Below, in pieces: positions 25,241-33,159 of a stretch of 64,000 nt of DNA. This DNA comes from Paeniglutamicibacter kerguelensis (GTDB lineage: Bacteria > Actinomycetota > Actinomycetes > Actinomycetales > Micrococcaceae). Location of the stretch: the NCBI RefSeq assembly GCF_017876535.1, contig NZ_JAGIOF010000004.1:372001-436000 (forward strand), given 5' to 3'. The notes under the pieces are model-generated. The model was not told the DNA's origin. It was given only the letters and a program-made list of their open reading frames with translations, and ran no database searches. Position numbers and translations under genes: made by a program. Position 1 is the stretch's first letter. Each line of letters opens with the position of its first letter.

Positions 25241-26080
25241 GTGATCGCCCTCAAGGCATCCCACCCCCTGCCCCTGCTCCTGGCCGCGGCAGGGCTGCCC
25301 CGTTCCACGTTCTTCCACCGCCAGGCAGCACTCAAGACCCCTGACCGGCACGCGGAACTCCGCACCCGGATCCACGGGATCTTCACCGAGGCCAAGGGCC
25401 GCTACGGGCACCGGCGCATCCACGCCACCCTGGCCCGCGACGGACGGCACGTGGCCCGCAAGACCGTGCTGAAACTGATGCGCGAGGAAAACCTGGCCTG
25501 CACGGTCCGCAGCCGCCGCCGCTACTCCTCCGACAAGGGCCAGGTCGGCAAGATCGCCGAGAACAAGCTCAAGCGCGAGTTCGACACCGCGGCGCCGAAC
25601 CTGAAGTGGGTGACCGACGTGACCGAGTTCAAGGTCGCGGACCGCAAGGTCTACCTCTCGCCCGTCATGGACCTCTTTGACCGTTCGATCGTTTCCTACT
25701 CGGTTTCGGAGTCGCCGACCGTCGCCTTCACCAACCAATCACTCATCGGGGCCATCGAGACCCTGGCCGCCGGCGAGGCCCCGATGGTGCACTCGGACCA
25801 GGGATTCCAGTACCAGCACTCCAGCTGGCAGAAGCTCCTCAGCGACGCCGGGATGGCCCAGTCCATGTCGCGCAAGGGCAACTGCCTGGACAACGCGGTG
25901 ATGGAGAACTTCTTCGGGCACCTGAAGGAAGAAATGTTCCACCACCACGAGCACGCCGGCATCGAGGCGTTCACCACCGACCTGAAGGACTACATCCGCT
26001 GGTACAACACCGAGCGCATCTCGTTAACGCTCGAGTGCCTGAGCCCGATGGAATATCGGGCCCAGGCACTCGCTGCGTAG
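25241..26080 (+). CDS. IS3-family transposase OrfB (DDE integrase core)
   Basis: The open frame begins with GTG 25241, but the functional protein is probably the OrfAB fusion made by frameshifting at 25190. The 279-residue segment contains an HTH_21 region (GRYGHRRIHATL) and the DDE triad: Asp in 'WVTDVTEF', Asp in 'VHSDQGFQY' and Glu in 'NAVMENFFGHLKEE', followed by the conserved 'YIRWYNTERI'. It cuts and joins the IS ends. Confidence 0.95.
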   Translation: MIALKASHPLPLLLAAAGLPRSTFFHRQAALKTPDRHAELRTRIHGIFTEAKGRYGHRRIHATLARDGRHVARKTVLKLMREENLACTVRSRRRYSSDKGQVGKIAENKLKREFDTAAPNLKWVTDVTEFKVADRKVYLSPVMDLFDRSIVSYSVSESPTVAFTNQSLIGAIETLAAGEAPMVHSDQGFQYQHSSWQKLLSDAGMAQSMSRKGNCLDNAVMENFFGHLKEEMFHHHEHAGIEAFTTDLKDYIRWYNTERISLTLECLSPMEYRAQALAA

Positions 26081-26122
26081 ACTTTTGCTTACCGAGTCCA
26101 ACTTTCGGGGGCCAGTTCACGA

Positions 26123-26136
26123 CCCGCCACTCATTT
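26123..26136 (-). terminator. Right arm of the IS-split terminator hairpin
   Basis: CCCGCCACTCATTT complements 24647-24660 on the far side of the IS. It lies 8 nt downstream of the stop of the minus-strand sunset-domain gene, so that gene has lost its terminator. Confidence 0.85.
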
Positions 26137-26143
26137 TACTTAT

Positions 26144-26752
26144 TTAGCGTTTGGAAGCGCGGTAACCCTTGGCGCGTGCTGCCGAGGCACTTGCAAAGCA
26201 TTCTTCAGGGTTGGTCCGGCCGTAGAAGGCGCCACCCGGCACGTGGTAGATCTTGCTGCTGGCATTTCCCTTGATCGGGTAGCCCGAAGGGCATTTCCAG
26301 CTTGCGTTGCTGTAGACCCAGCTTGGCTTCGTCTTCGTCTTCGTCTTGACCACCAAATCCTGGCTCTTGACCAAGGTCTTGGTGGATTCATTTCCAAGCA
26401 CCGTGTACTTGACGGTCGTGGTGACCCTGTACTTGCCAGCCTTCAGCCCAACCGACTTCTTGTTCTTGGCAATGGTCTTCTTGCCCTGCTTGACCGTGAG
26501 CACCTGAGACGTGACCTTGGTGCTCTTCTTTTTGGTGACCAGCGGCTTGATGGTTGCCTTGGCTCCGGCCTTGACGGTCTTGGTCGGGATCTTCCTGATC
26601 GTGACCAGGACCGGCGCCTTCTTCGCGGCGCTGACCGCCACGCTGCCGACGGTCGTTGGCAGCGGTGAGGCGGTTGCGGCAACGCTGCCGCCCAGCACCA
26701 GTGATTAAGCTGCGATTAGTGCGGCCAGGCCGCGCCCCCATGAAGTCTTCAA
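26144..26752 (-). pseudogene. Secreted 'sunset'-domain protein with a nonsense codon in its signal peptide
   Basis: A TTG start at 26752 with AGGAGA just upstream opens L-K-T-S-W-G-R-G-L-A-A-L-I-A-A and then hits TAA at 26705-26707. The same frame resumes with S-L-V-L-G-G-S-V-A-A-T-A-S-P, clearly the second half of the signal peptide. The remainder (184 codons from GTG 26698) is intact: a Lys/Thr/Val-rich beta region and a C-terminal domain with C-P-S-G-Y-P-I-K-G-N, Y-H-V-P-G-G, T-N-P-E-E-C-F and A-K-G-Y-R-A-S-K, the pattern annotated as a sunset domain. Unless the stop is suppressed or TTG/GTG re-initiation occurs, the protein cannot be exported. The remaining sequence shows no other lesion, so the mutation may be recent, or a sequencing error. 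Confidence 0.75.
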
Positions 26753-26867
26753 AATTCTCCTATTTCGAAAAATTGATAGCGAAATTACAAGCTATCATCA
26801 CTGGCACCTCCGCCGTGCTATGTGACTGGGGCGTCGGCGCTTCCGGTGAAGTTCAGGAGGGCTCGGC

Positions 26868-28076
26868 TCAGAGCACCAGTTCCAGCTGGTCCGCGACCAC
26901 AAGGCCGTCGTGGATGACGGTCCGGTCGTTCCCGCGGTCCATCACCGTGCTGGTCACGGTCTCACCCGCCAGCAGCACCAGATCTGCGGGGTCCCCCACC
27001 CGCAATCCCGGGCGGTCGCCGGTGGAGCCCAGTCGGGTCAGTCCGCGGTTCATGATCGTGGCACCGCCCCAGGTCGCAATGGCCGCGGCGTGTTCGATCA
27101 GTTCGTCCTGCCGCAGCCCGTGGGTGAAGGCCAGCTGCCAGGTGCGCGAGAGGAGGTCGCAATCCCCATAGGGGCTCCAGTAATCGCGCTGGCCATCCTC
27201 GCCCAGACCCACACGGATGCCCGCCTGGGTCATGGCGGCGAGGTTGAACTGCTTCCCCGAGGTCGCCGGGGCAACCGTCGCCCACGAAATATCCAGTGCG
27301 CTCATGCCGTCCATGACCCGCTCGGTGGCGGCGTCGGAGACATTGCCCAGTTCGTAGGCGTGCGAGAGCGTGACCCTCCCCTCCATCCCCAGCGCCCGGG
27401 TGCGTTCCATGATGAGTTCGGTGCTGAAATGCGCCAAGTGGCCGGGCTCGTGCAGGTGGATGTCGATATCCACCTGGTGCTTGTCGGCCAGGCCAAAAAC
27501 GATGTCCAGGTGCCTGACCGGGTCCCGGTCCAGCTGGCATGGATCGATGCCGCCCATGACGGTGGCGCCAAGCTTCAGCGACTCTTCCAGGTATTGCACC
27601 GTGCCAGGTTCGAGCAGCAGCCCGGCCTGCGGGAAAGCCATGATCTGGACGTCGGCGCTTGCGGCGAATTTTTCCTTGGCTGCCAGCACCGCCTCAAACT
27701 TTTCAAGTTTGCAGTCCGCGTCGATCTGGGCGTAGCTGCGCACCCGCGTGGTGCCATGGGCAATCATGCGCTCCAGCGTCCCCACCACCCGGTCCGGCAG
27801 CGAGGTTTCGGCGTCCCGCCAGTTGTTTCGGTCATTGAGCATCATGCCCCAGACGCCCGGTGCGCCGGTGTGTTCGCGAAAGGGCAGTCCGATCCGGGTG
27901 GAATCGAGGTGGACGTGTACATCGGAGAACGAGGGCAGCCCCAGGCGTCCACGGCCATCGACGTCGCCAATTCTGGCGAGCGCAGGTACGTGTGGAACAA
28001 CGTGGCTGATCAGGCCGTCGGTGATCTCGATGTCCACCGGGGACTGGCCCCATGGCCGTACGTTGGTGATTCGCAC
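26868..28076 (-). CDS. Amidohydrolase, cytosine-deaminase-like
   Basis: The best start is GTG 28076 with GAAGGA 7 nt upstream; the frame is open to 28256 but that part is not conserved-looking. The 402-residue product is a metal-dependent amidohydrolase: HxH in 'DVHVHLDST', His in 'DIHLHEPGH', His in 'LSHAYELG' and Asp in 'GLGEDGQRD', the CodA-like arrangement. A 'GDPADLVLL' beta-sandwich segment ends it. It probably deaminates or hydrolyses a cyclic amide or pyrimidine-like ring in the cytosol. No codB-type permease is adjacent, so cytosine itself is unproven. Confidence 0.88.
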   Translation of the reverse strand: MRITNVRPWGQSPVDIEITDGLISHVVPHVPALARIGDVDGRGRLGLPSFSDVHVHLDSTRIGLPFREHTGAPGVWGMMLNDRNNWRDAETSLPDRVVGTLERMIAHGTTRVRSYAQIDADCKLEKFEAVLAAKEKFAASADVQIMAFPQAGLLLEPGTVQYLEESLKLGATVMGGIDPCQLDRDPVRHLDIVFGLADKHQVDIDIHLHEPGHLAHFSTELIMERTRALGMEGRVTLSHAYELGNVSDAATERVMDGMSALDISWATVAPATSGKQFNLAAMTQAGIRVGLGEDGQRDYWSPYGDCDLLSRTWQLAFTHGLRQDELIEHAAAIATWGGATIMNRGLTRLGSTGDRPGLRVGDPADLVLLAGETVTSTVMDRGNDRTVIHDGLVVADQLELVL

Positions 28077-28365
28077 TATGCATTCCTTCGTCTCGTCTGC
28101 AACCACATGTTTGGTGGCGACCTGACACCGCGGCCACTTCGATGGGCGATCCCATGGAGCGCGCGGGTGCGAGATCGCACTCCCTTGTCGCGCGTTGAGT
28201 CCCAACTCTTCCACGCTGACATGGCATAAGAAAGCGGGTTTTGCGGCCCTTTTCAATCGTCTGTCATGTCCCGACCGGACTCGCCTGCCTGCCGGCTTGC
28301 CGGCCTGTACGACGATAACGCGTGCCGGCCTCGCCGGCCGCCGACAATCGTTCCTCCCTACGGCC

Positions 28366-28659
28366 TTAGTGCTGCGAGTGTTCGGGGTGTAGCGGTGAAT
28401 GCGGTGCGCTCATCTGGTGCGGCAACCGGTGCACTCCCGGGTAAGTGAGGGTCCAGCGGCGGTAGCGGCCGTCGGCCCGTACCTCCACGACGCCGGCCTT
28501 GTGGAGGGTTGCCAGCGCCTGGGTCACGGTGTTCGCGCCCAGTGAGGTCGCCGCAGCCAACTGGCTCACCGAGGAATCCAGTGCCGCATGCATCGCCATC
28601 AGGATCTTCATCCGGGTCGCATCGGCACACAGGGCAAAGACGTCGATCCACTCGGGCAT
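28366..28659 (-). CDS. ArsR/SmtB-family winged-helix regulator with His-rich tail
   Basis: ATG 28659 has GAGG 5 nt upstream and gives 97 residues, the usual family size. ATG 28680 and 28776 are in-frame alternatives, the latter adding a Cys-rich stretch. 'FALCADATRMKILMAM' and 'SVSQLAAATSLGANTVTQALATLHKAGVVEVRADGRYRRWTL' form the winged helix-turn-helix. The tail P-H-S-P-L-H-P-E-H-S-Q-H offers metal ligands, as in nickel/zinc sensors of this family. No transporter gene is beside it. A urease relic lies directly upstream, so nickel is an attractive but unproven effector. Confidence 0.82.
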   Translation of the reverse strand: MPEWIDVFALCADATRMKILMAMHAALDSSVSQLAAATSLGANTVTQALATLHKAGVVEVRADGRYRRWTLTYPGVHRLPHQMSAPHSPLHPEHSQH

Positions 28660-28780
28660 CGATTCCTCGGACTGGGCCATAGCCTTGGCCCCGATCTTGC
28701 TGTGTTCGGGTTCGGGTATTTTCCCACCCCGTTGGCAGTTCCTGCATGCGTCAGTACGGCACGAAATCACTGTCATATGT

Positions 28781-29040
28781 TCAGCCGGACAGATGCACGG
28801 TCCGCGCGTCGTCTTGTTCGAAGCGCACGACGGGGCCGGGATGATGCCCAGACTGAATCAACCGGCCACCACTCTGTCCGGCTCCAGCTGCGGATTGATT
28901 TCGGCAAAACGGTAGTGGGAATTGGCCTGCATGGACCTGTCATCCCGGTTCACCAGGTTCAGGGTCCGGGTATCAAGCTCCTCATTGCAGACAACGGGTT
29001 CGTCACGGAGGAGGTATTCTCCGGGCCTTGTGGTCACGCC
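28781..29040 (-). pseudogene. ureB: Urease beta subunit (UreB) relic
   Basis: From 29025 the minus strand reads P-G-E-Y-L-L-R-D-E-P-V-V and then L-N-L-V-N-R-D-D-R-S-M-Q-A-N-S-H-Y-R-F-A-E-I-N-P, which follows the UreB pattern (GSHYHFxEVN). A TGA at 28858 ends this frame. The family's 'VRFE ... RTV' segment reappears in another frame as V-V-R-F-E-Q-D-D-A-R-T-V-H-L, ending at 28781. The gene is thus broken by a stop and at least one frameshift. No ureC or accessory ureDEFG gene follows in this window. Confidence 0.8.
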
Positions 29041-29384
29041 TCGTTAACGATTGGGACTGTGGACTGTGGAATGTGACGACCTTGGTATCGTCCGGAAACA
29101 TCGCATTGACCCGACCGTCGCGGATCGCCGCCGGAATGCCCTCGTATGACGTGTTTCCAGAAGAGAACAGTCGTGCCGAAGCTCAACAGTTCGGCGACGG
29201 TGAGTCCGTCCCGTGCCCCTTCGATGGGTTCGTAAGTAAGAATTGCTGCCGCTTCTGGGTGGTTGACCAACAACCCACTGGCCTGGCTTCTGCGCGCGAG
29301 ATCTGCGGCGACAACCACCCTGATTTTTTCGTGTTCAACGGGGCCAAATGAATCGAGGGGCCTTGGTCCACACAGCGGTTGCAT
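29036..29384 (-). pseudogene. ureA: Urease gamma subunit (UreA) relic
   Basis: The minus strand from about 29350 reads V-V-V-A-A-D-L-A-R-R, then N-H-P-E-A-A-A-I-L-T-Y, E-G-A-R-D-G-L-T-V-A-E-L-L-S-F-G-T-T-V-L, which is unmistakably UreA. Near 29144 an extra base shifts the frame. The sequence continues one frame over as E-G-I-P-A-A-I-R-D-G-R-V-N-A-M-F-P-D-D-T-K-V-V-T-F-H-S-P, the conserved UreA C-terminus. Substitutions such as RSQAS for the usual RRxAR suggest drift under no selection. It is followed at once by the UreB relic, so the ancestor was ureAB or a gamma/beta fusion. Confidence 0.85.
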
Positions 29385-29938
29385 AGGGTGCCATCCGTTA
29401 CCTGCGACCGGGCGAATCAAGCCGGGAGGCCCTTGAACACGGCAAAAATAGCAGAGGAAAAGTTCCAGCAGTCGACGAATTGGCCCGCGCATCGTCCGAC
29501 TTTTCGCTCGCCCATCTTTGCCGCAACGGCACGGGGAAGAACCAACGATGAAAGCCGTCATGTTTTGGCGGGTTCCACGCAAGCAATGATTCAAGCCGGG
29601 TGACCCGCCGCAACCGGAAGTCGCTGGTGTGGTTCGCCAGGAAACGGGCAATTCCATCCGCGACGAATTCGGGTGTCCAGATGCAATTCCGAACCGGTGC
29701 CAAGACCTGCCGATCAATGCGGTCTTCACTACCCGGATCAATCTGGAAATCCATCGCCGCCGCCCCCGAGCGAGGGCCTGACTTCCACATCAAACAGACG
29801 AGGCAGGGTGATTGTTGCCAGCCCTGGCGCGGCCGCAAATAGCGCCGCCCGCTCGCGCAGCTTGCTCCAATGCAGGGTGAAAAGCAAGTGGTTACAGTGC
29901 CGCCACCCGTGGGTGCCGGCGTTTGCCCACCCCCCCCG
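29385..29938. other. Non-coding or decayed segment upstream of the urease relic
   Basis: No intact gene is supported in these 554 nt. Minus-strand frames give short protein-like patches (for example A-T-I-T-L-P-R-L-F-D-V-E-V-R-P and F-V-A-D-G-I-A-R-F-L-A-N-H) in different frames, which could be a further decayed gene. I cannot name it. Confidence 0.5.
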
Positions 29939-30343
29939 TCAAATATCACCCCCGTTGGGAATCGTCTTATCCCAGTTCTTTGGCGCGCGTTGGTAGTTCT
30001 CCCCCAGCCGTTCAATAATCTCAGGCAGCTCGGTCGGAAAGATTCTGGGGTAGGCGTTCTTGAGGACATTCCAAGGGATCGCAATGAGATCCGCGGCCCG
30101 CATGGCGCCTATGCATGCAGTGTGGGCGCAGAGTGCGCCCTCGTGGTGTTCCTTGATCTCCCCGCCCCAGTGCCCTTCGGGCGGCCTCGTCCCGTATGGG
30201 GCCGCGGAAATCAGCCGGAATAGCTTGCCCAGTTGCTGCTTAACGGCAAGGACCCCGGAGCGGTCGGACTCGATGAGTCCGATCACCACTTCGAGGTCCC
30301 CGCGCCGGATGGCCACAATGACGGGCGCATCCGAATGATTCAT
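29939..30343 (-). CDS. Hypothetical protein downstream of pyrE
   Basis: This 134-residue frame starts with ATG 30343, 12 nt after the pyrE stop on the same strand. It has a plausible soluble composition: 'VIVAIRRGDLEVVIGLIESD', a Cys/His-containing middle (HHEGALCAHTACIGAM) and an amphipathic C-terminal half. The ribosome site is weak. I do not recognise a family. The segment beside it contains gene relics, so it could be a recently acquired or decaying gene. Confidence 0.5.
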   Translation of the reverse strand: MNHSDAPVIVAIRRGDLEVVIGLIESDRSGVLAVKQQLGKLFRLISAAPYGTRPPEGHWGGEIKEHHEGALCAHTACIGAMRAADLIAIPWNVLKNAYPRIFPTELPEIIERLGENYQRAPKNWDKTIPNGGDI

Positions 30344-30355
30344 GAAGCTCGGGGC

Positions 30356-30913
30356 CTAGAGGCCCAGTTCTTCCTTGCCGAAGATGTATAGGTACGGCAC
30401 GCCGGCCTCTTCTTCGATGCGTTCCTTGGATCCGGTGTCGCGGTCAACGATGACTGCAACGGCAACGACGTTGCCGCCGGCCTTGCGCACGCCTTCGACC
30501 GCGGTCAGCGCCGAGCCGCCGGTGGTGGAGGTGTCTTCGAGGACCACGACGTTGCGGCCGGACACCTCCGGACCCTCGACCTGGCGTCCCATGCCGTAGG
30601 ACTTCTGTGCCTTGCGGACCACGAACGCGTCGATGGCGCGGCCGGCTTGGCCCGCGGCGTGCATCAGCGCGGTGCCCACCGGGTCGGCACCCATGGTCAG
30701 GCCGCCGGCATTGGTGAATTCGATGCCTGCCTCGTCGAGCATTTCCAGCATGACGGAGCCCACCAGCGGTGCAGCCTCGTGGTGCAGCGTGATGCGGCGA
30801 AGGTCAATGTAGTAGTCGGCCTCCTTGCCGGAGGAGAGGATCACCTTGCCGTGTACTACGGCGAGTTCCTTAACGAGTTCAAGCAAGCGGGCGCGAGCGG
30901 CAGTGTTGGTCAT
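30356..30913 (-). CDS. pyrE: Orotate phosphoribosyltransferase
   Basis: The 185-residue enzyme joins orotate to PRPP to give orotidine 5'-monophosphate in pyrimidine synthesis. It has the type I PRTase PRPP loop (VVVLEDTSTTGGSALTAVE), the 'GADPVGTAL' segment and the mobile 'KAQKSYG' loop. ATG 30913 is preceded by TAGAAT at 7 nt and no Shine-Dalgarno, so a leaderless message is likely. It diverges from the MarR-like gene, with 149 nt between the starts. Confidence 0.95.
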   Translation of the reverse strand: MTNTAARARLLELVKELAVVHGKVILSSGKEADYYIDLRRITLHHEAAPLVGSVMLEMLDEAGIEFTNAGGLTMGADPVGTALMHAAGQAGRAIDAFVVRKAQKSYGMGRQVEGPEVSGRNVVVLEDTSTTGGSALTAVEGVRKAGGNVVAVAVIVDRDTGSKERIEEEAGVPYLYIFGKEELGL

Positions 30914-30920
30914 AGCTTCA

Positions 30921-30926
30921 ATTCTA
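30921..30926 (-). promoter_or_regulatory. Candidate leaderless -10 box of pyrE
   Basis: TAGAAT on the minus strand lies 7 nt before the pyrE ATG. Confidence 0.5.
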
Positions 30927-31050
30927 GTTTGTGGGCAACGGTGCTTGCATCCCGCCGCGGACGCACGCCGCGTCCGGGCACTTCACGCGATTCTTCGGCA
31001 CCGGGAGGCGATCCGGAAACTCGCTACAGACAGGCGAGCGGTTGCAGGGA

Positions 31051-31056
31051 TAGGCT
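31051..31056 (+). promoter_or_regulatory. Candidate leaderless -10 box of the MarR-like gene
   Basis: TAGGCT is followed by GAGGCC and ATG 31063. The GAGG is too close to the ATG to act as a ribosome site. Confidence 0.55.
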
Positions 31057-31062
31057 GAGGCC

Positions 31063-31515
31063 ATGAACGATCTTCGCCCCTTGGGTTACTGGCTCAAATT
31101 GGTTGACTCGCTCATTTCTGAGCAGTTCGCCAACTCCCTCGAAGAGCACGGCGTCACGCGCCGCCAATGGCAGCTGCTCAATGTGCTGTCCCGCGGCCCC
31201 GCCACCGGCGGGGAACTCACTGCGGCGCTTGCCCCCTTCTTCGGTGAGGCCCAGGCGGAAGATGAACCCACGAGTCCCTCAGAGCATTTGGCCGAGCTGG
31301 TGGATTCCGGCTGGGTTTCGGAACAGGGCCACACCTTTGCCCTGACCGAGCGCGGCGCGGTGTCACTGGACCGCCTGAAGGAGATCGTCGACGGGATGCG
31401 CGAGGAATCAAGCGCCGGCATCAGTGCCGAAGACTACGCAATCACCGTGCGTTCCCTGCAGCAGATGGCAACAAACCTTGGCTGGGACCCGGACAAGCCC
31501 CCGGCCGACGCCTGA
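31063..31515 (+). CDS. MarR-like winged-helix protein
   Basis: The 150-residue protein has an N-terminal dimerisation helix, a winged-helix core (GVTRRQWQLLNVLSRGPATGGELTAAL ... LAELVDSGWVSEQGHTFALTERG) and C-terminal helices, as in MarR regulators. An acidic insertion (GEAQAEDEPTSPSEH) sits between the presumed recognition helix region and the wing, which is unusual. It probably binds DNA; its target and ligand are unknown. A TAGGCT box 6 nt upstream predicts a leaderless message. nadE follows with its own promoter. Confidence 0.85.
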   Translation: MNDLRPLGYWLKLVDSLISEQFANSLEEHGVTRRQWQLLNVLSRGPATGGELTAALAPFFGEAQAEDEPTSPSEHLAELVDSGWVSEQGHTFALTERGAVSLDRLKEIVDGMREESSAGISAEDYAITVRSLQQMATNLGWDPDKPPADA

Positions 31516-31584
31516 AAACGGCTTCCCAAACCCCCTGTTGCGTCACGTTGCCGGTCGTTCCGCCGCGCCCGAAGCCGAGCACGC

Positions 31585-31590
31585 TAGGCT
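31585..31590 (+). promoter_or_regulatory. Candidate leaderless -10 box of nadE
   Basis: TAGGCT is followed by AGGTGA and ATG 31597. Confidence 0.6.
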
Positions 31591-31596
31591 AGGTGA

Positions 31597-32421
31597 ATGC
31601 GCGAATTACAGGCCCTGATCATCAAGGAAATGGGCGTCAAGCCCCACATCGACCCGGCGGCAGAGGTGCGCGCCCGCATCGATTTCCTGAAGGAGTACCT
31701 GCTTGCCACCGGCACCAAAGGATTTGTCTTGGGCATCTCCGGCGGACTTGATTCAACGCTCGCCGGGCGTCTGGCGCAGCTTGCCGCCGAAGAACTGCGC
31801 GACTCGGGCGCCAGTGCCAAGTTCGTGGCCGTGCGGCTGCCCTATGGACAACAACTCGACGAGGCAGACGCGCAGGCCGCCATGGATTTCGTGGCCGCGG
31901 ACATTGAACGCACCCTAAACGTGCAAGCCGGTGTCGACGGTCTCGAGGATGCTTTCCTCTCCGCGACGGGCGCGCAGATTTCCGATTTCAACAAGGGCAA
32001 CATCAAGGCACGCATGCGCATGATTGCCCAGTATGCGCTGGCCGGGGAAGAAAACCTGCTGGTGCTCGGCACCGACCACGGGGCCGAATCCGTCACCGGG
32101 TTCTTCACGAAATTCGGCGACGGCGGGGCGGACATCCTCCCGCTCTTTGGGCTGAACAAGCGGCAGAACCGCGAACTGCTGCGCCACCTCGACTCTCCGC
32201 GATTCCTGTGGGAAAAGGTTCCCACAGCGGACCTGCTCGACGGACGGCCGTTGCGCACCGACGAGGACGAGCTCGGCATCTCCTACGACAACATCGACGA
32301 CTATCTTGAGGGCCGGGACATCCCGGAGGACGCCGCCCAGAACCTGGAGCGCAAATTCCTGCGTTCGCGGCACAAGCGGACGACGCCCGTCACCATCTTC
32401 GATTCGTGGTGGAAGGCCTGA
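31597..32421 (+). CDS. nadE: Ammonia-dependent NAD+ synthetase
   Basis: The 274-residue cytosolic enzyme amidates nicotinic acid adenine dinucleotide to NAD+, the last step of NAD synthesis. It shows the N-type ATP pyrophosphatase loop SGGLDST (in 'VLGISGGLDSTLAG'), 'NIKARMRM', 'LVLGTDHGAESVTGFFTKFGDG' and 'LFGLNKRQ', as in NH3-dependent NadE of E. coli type. There is no glutaminase domain, so free ammonia is the nitrogen donor. A -10 box 6 nt before the ATG indicates leaderless translation. Confidence 0.97.
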   Translation: MRELQALIIKEMGVKPHIDPAAEVRARIDFLKEYLLATGTKGFVLGISGGLDSTLAGRLAQLAAEELRDSGASAKFVAVRLPYGQQLDEADAQAAMDFVAADIERTLNVQAGVDGLEDAFLSATGAQISDFNKGNIKARMRMIAQYALAGEENLLVLGTDHGAESVTGFFTKFGDGGADILPLFGLNKRQNRELLRHLDSPRFLWEKVPTADLLDGRPLRTDEDELGISYDNIDDYLEGRDIPEDAAQNLERKFLRSRHKRTTPVTIFDSWWKA

Positions 32422-32439
32422 GCCATCTCGAATCACGCC

Positions 32440-32445
32440 TAGGCT
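32440..32445 (+). promoter_or_regulatory. Candidate leaderless -10 box of the Pth2-like gene
   Basis: TAGGCT is followed by AGAAGC and GTG 32452. Confidence 0.55.
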
Positions 32446-32451
32446 AGAAGC

Positions 32452-33159
32452 GTGGAAAACATGGATAACGCAGCAGCCCCCGTGACCTCGCCGGAGGAAA
32501 CCCGGCAAGCGCCGGAACCGGATTGTCCCGTTCCGACCGGGGAGCTGGTTCAGCCGATCATCTTGCTGGTGGACCGCGAGGATCCGTGTGCCGAAGACCG
32601 GGGAATTGCGGTTGCCGCCCTCGCCTCGGTCACTGCGTTGCTTGCGAATCCACGCCACCCCTACTGGAAGCCTTGGGCCCAGGGGGCATTTGCCAAGAGC
32701 GTCCGCCGGGCAGACGCCAAGATGTTCGCGAAGGTTGCCAGCGAATTCCCCGACCATGCATTGGCCGAGATCGGGGACGCCAAGGCCCTGGGTTTTGCCC
32801 CGATGCAGGCGGATTCCTTGCCGAAGCGCTTGGCAAAGCTGCAGGTTTCGGGGACAACGCTCCCGGCAGGAGCCACGGGTGAATCAACGAACGTGCGGAT
32901 CGTACTCAATGACTCACTGGGCATGAGCACCGGCAAGGCCGCGGCCCAGGCCGCCCATGCACTTTTCGCCTGGGTGCTGGAGGGGGAACCGCGCGACGTC
33001 GACAAATGGCGCGGCGACGGCTGCGGGTTGTCGGTTGAGCGCCTCGGCGCAGCGGAATTCCGGCGCCAGGCCCGCGAAGCGAACGGCCCGGTGATCCACG
33101 ATGCGGGCCGAACCGAGATCACTCCCGGCTCGGCCACCGCGTTCGTGAAAATCGGCTAG
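32452..33159 (+). CDS. Pth2-like peptidyl-tRNA hydrolase domain protein
   Basis: The 235-residue product starts at GTG 32452 by the leaderless pattern (ATG 32461 is an alternative). The N-terminal 120 residues are a poorly conserved helical region. The C-terminal half carries the PTH2 motifs: 'VLNDSLGMSTGKAAAQAAHALF' with the family's G-M-x-x-G-K-x-A-A-Q core, and 'VIHDAGRTEITPGSATA' corresponding to the D-A-G-x-T-x-x-x-x-G-S-x-T end. Pth2 enzymes release peptides from prematurely dropped peptidyl-tRNA. Its stop overlaps the stop of the convergent acyl-CoA dehydrogenase gene by 4 nt. Confidence 0.85.
   Translation: MENMDNAAAPVTSPEETRQAPEPDCPVPTGELVQPIILLVDREDPCAEDRGIAVAALASVTALLANPRHPYWKPWAQGAFAKSVRRADAKMFAKVASEFPDHALAEIGDAKALGFAPMQADSLPKRLAKLQVSGTTLPAGATGESTNVRIVLNDSLGMSTGKAAAQAAHALFAWVLEGEPRDVDKWRGDGCGLSVERLGAAEFRRQAREANGPVIHDAGRTEITPGSATAFVKIG

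Larger units (their letters stand above)
24678..26119 (+). mobile_element. Intact IS3-family insertion sequence (1442 bp)
   Basis: The ends are 25-bp imperfect inverted repeats (24678-24702 and 26095-26119) beginning TGAACTG and ending with matched GTTGGACT. They are flanked by a CGAC duplication. Inside are orfA and orfB in overlapping -1 phase with an A7 slippage site, the standard IS3 layout. The long IR and the two helix-turn-helix regions in OrfA suggest the IS150 group. All motifs look intact, so the element may be active. It sits within a terminator palindrome. Confidence 0.95.
24674..26123. repeat. 4-bp target-site duplication CGAC flanking the IS3 element
   Basis: CGAC at 24674-24677 and CGAC at 26120-26123 directly abut the two IS ends, as expected for an IS3-family transposition event that is still unrearranged. 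Confidence 0.85.

Noticed and set aside
26388..26741. 117-codon minus-strand frame with ATG at 26741 as the true start of the sunset-domain protein
   Set aside because: It is a different frame from the Cys-rich C-terminal domain, and its translation is Gln/Arg-rich. The TTG 26752 frame, broken by TAA, continues naturally into the signal peptide and the domain.
28588..29076. Plus-strand 162-codon frame opposite the ArsR and urease relic region
   Set aside because: It is antisense to the readable UreA/UreB and ArsR motifs and resembles no protein.
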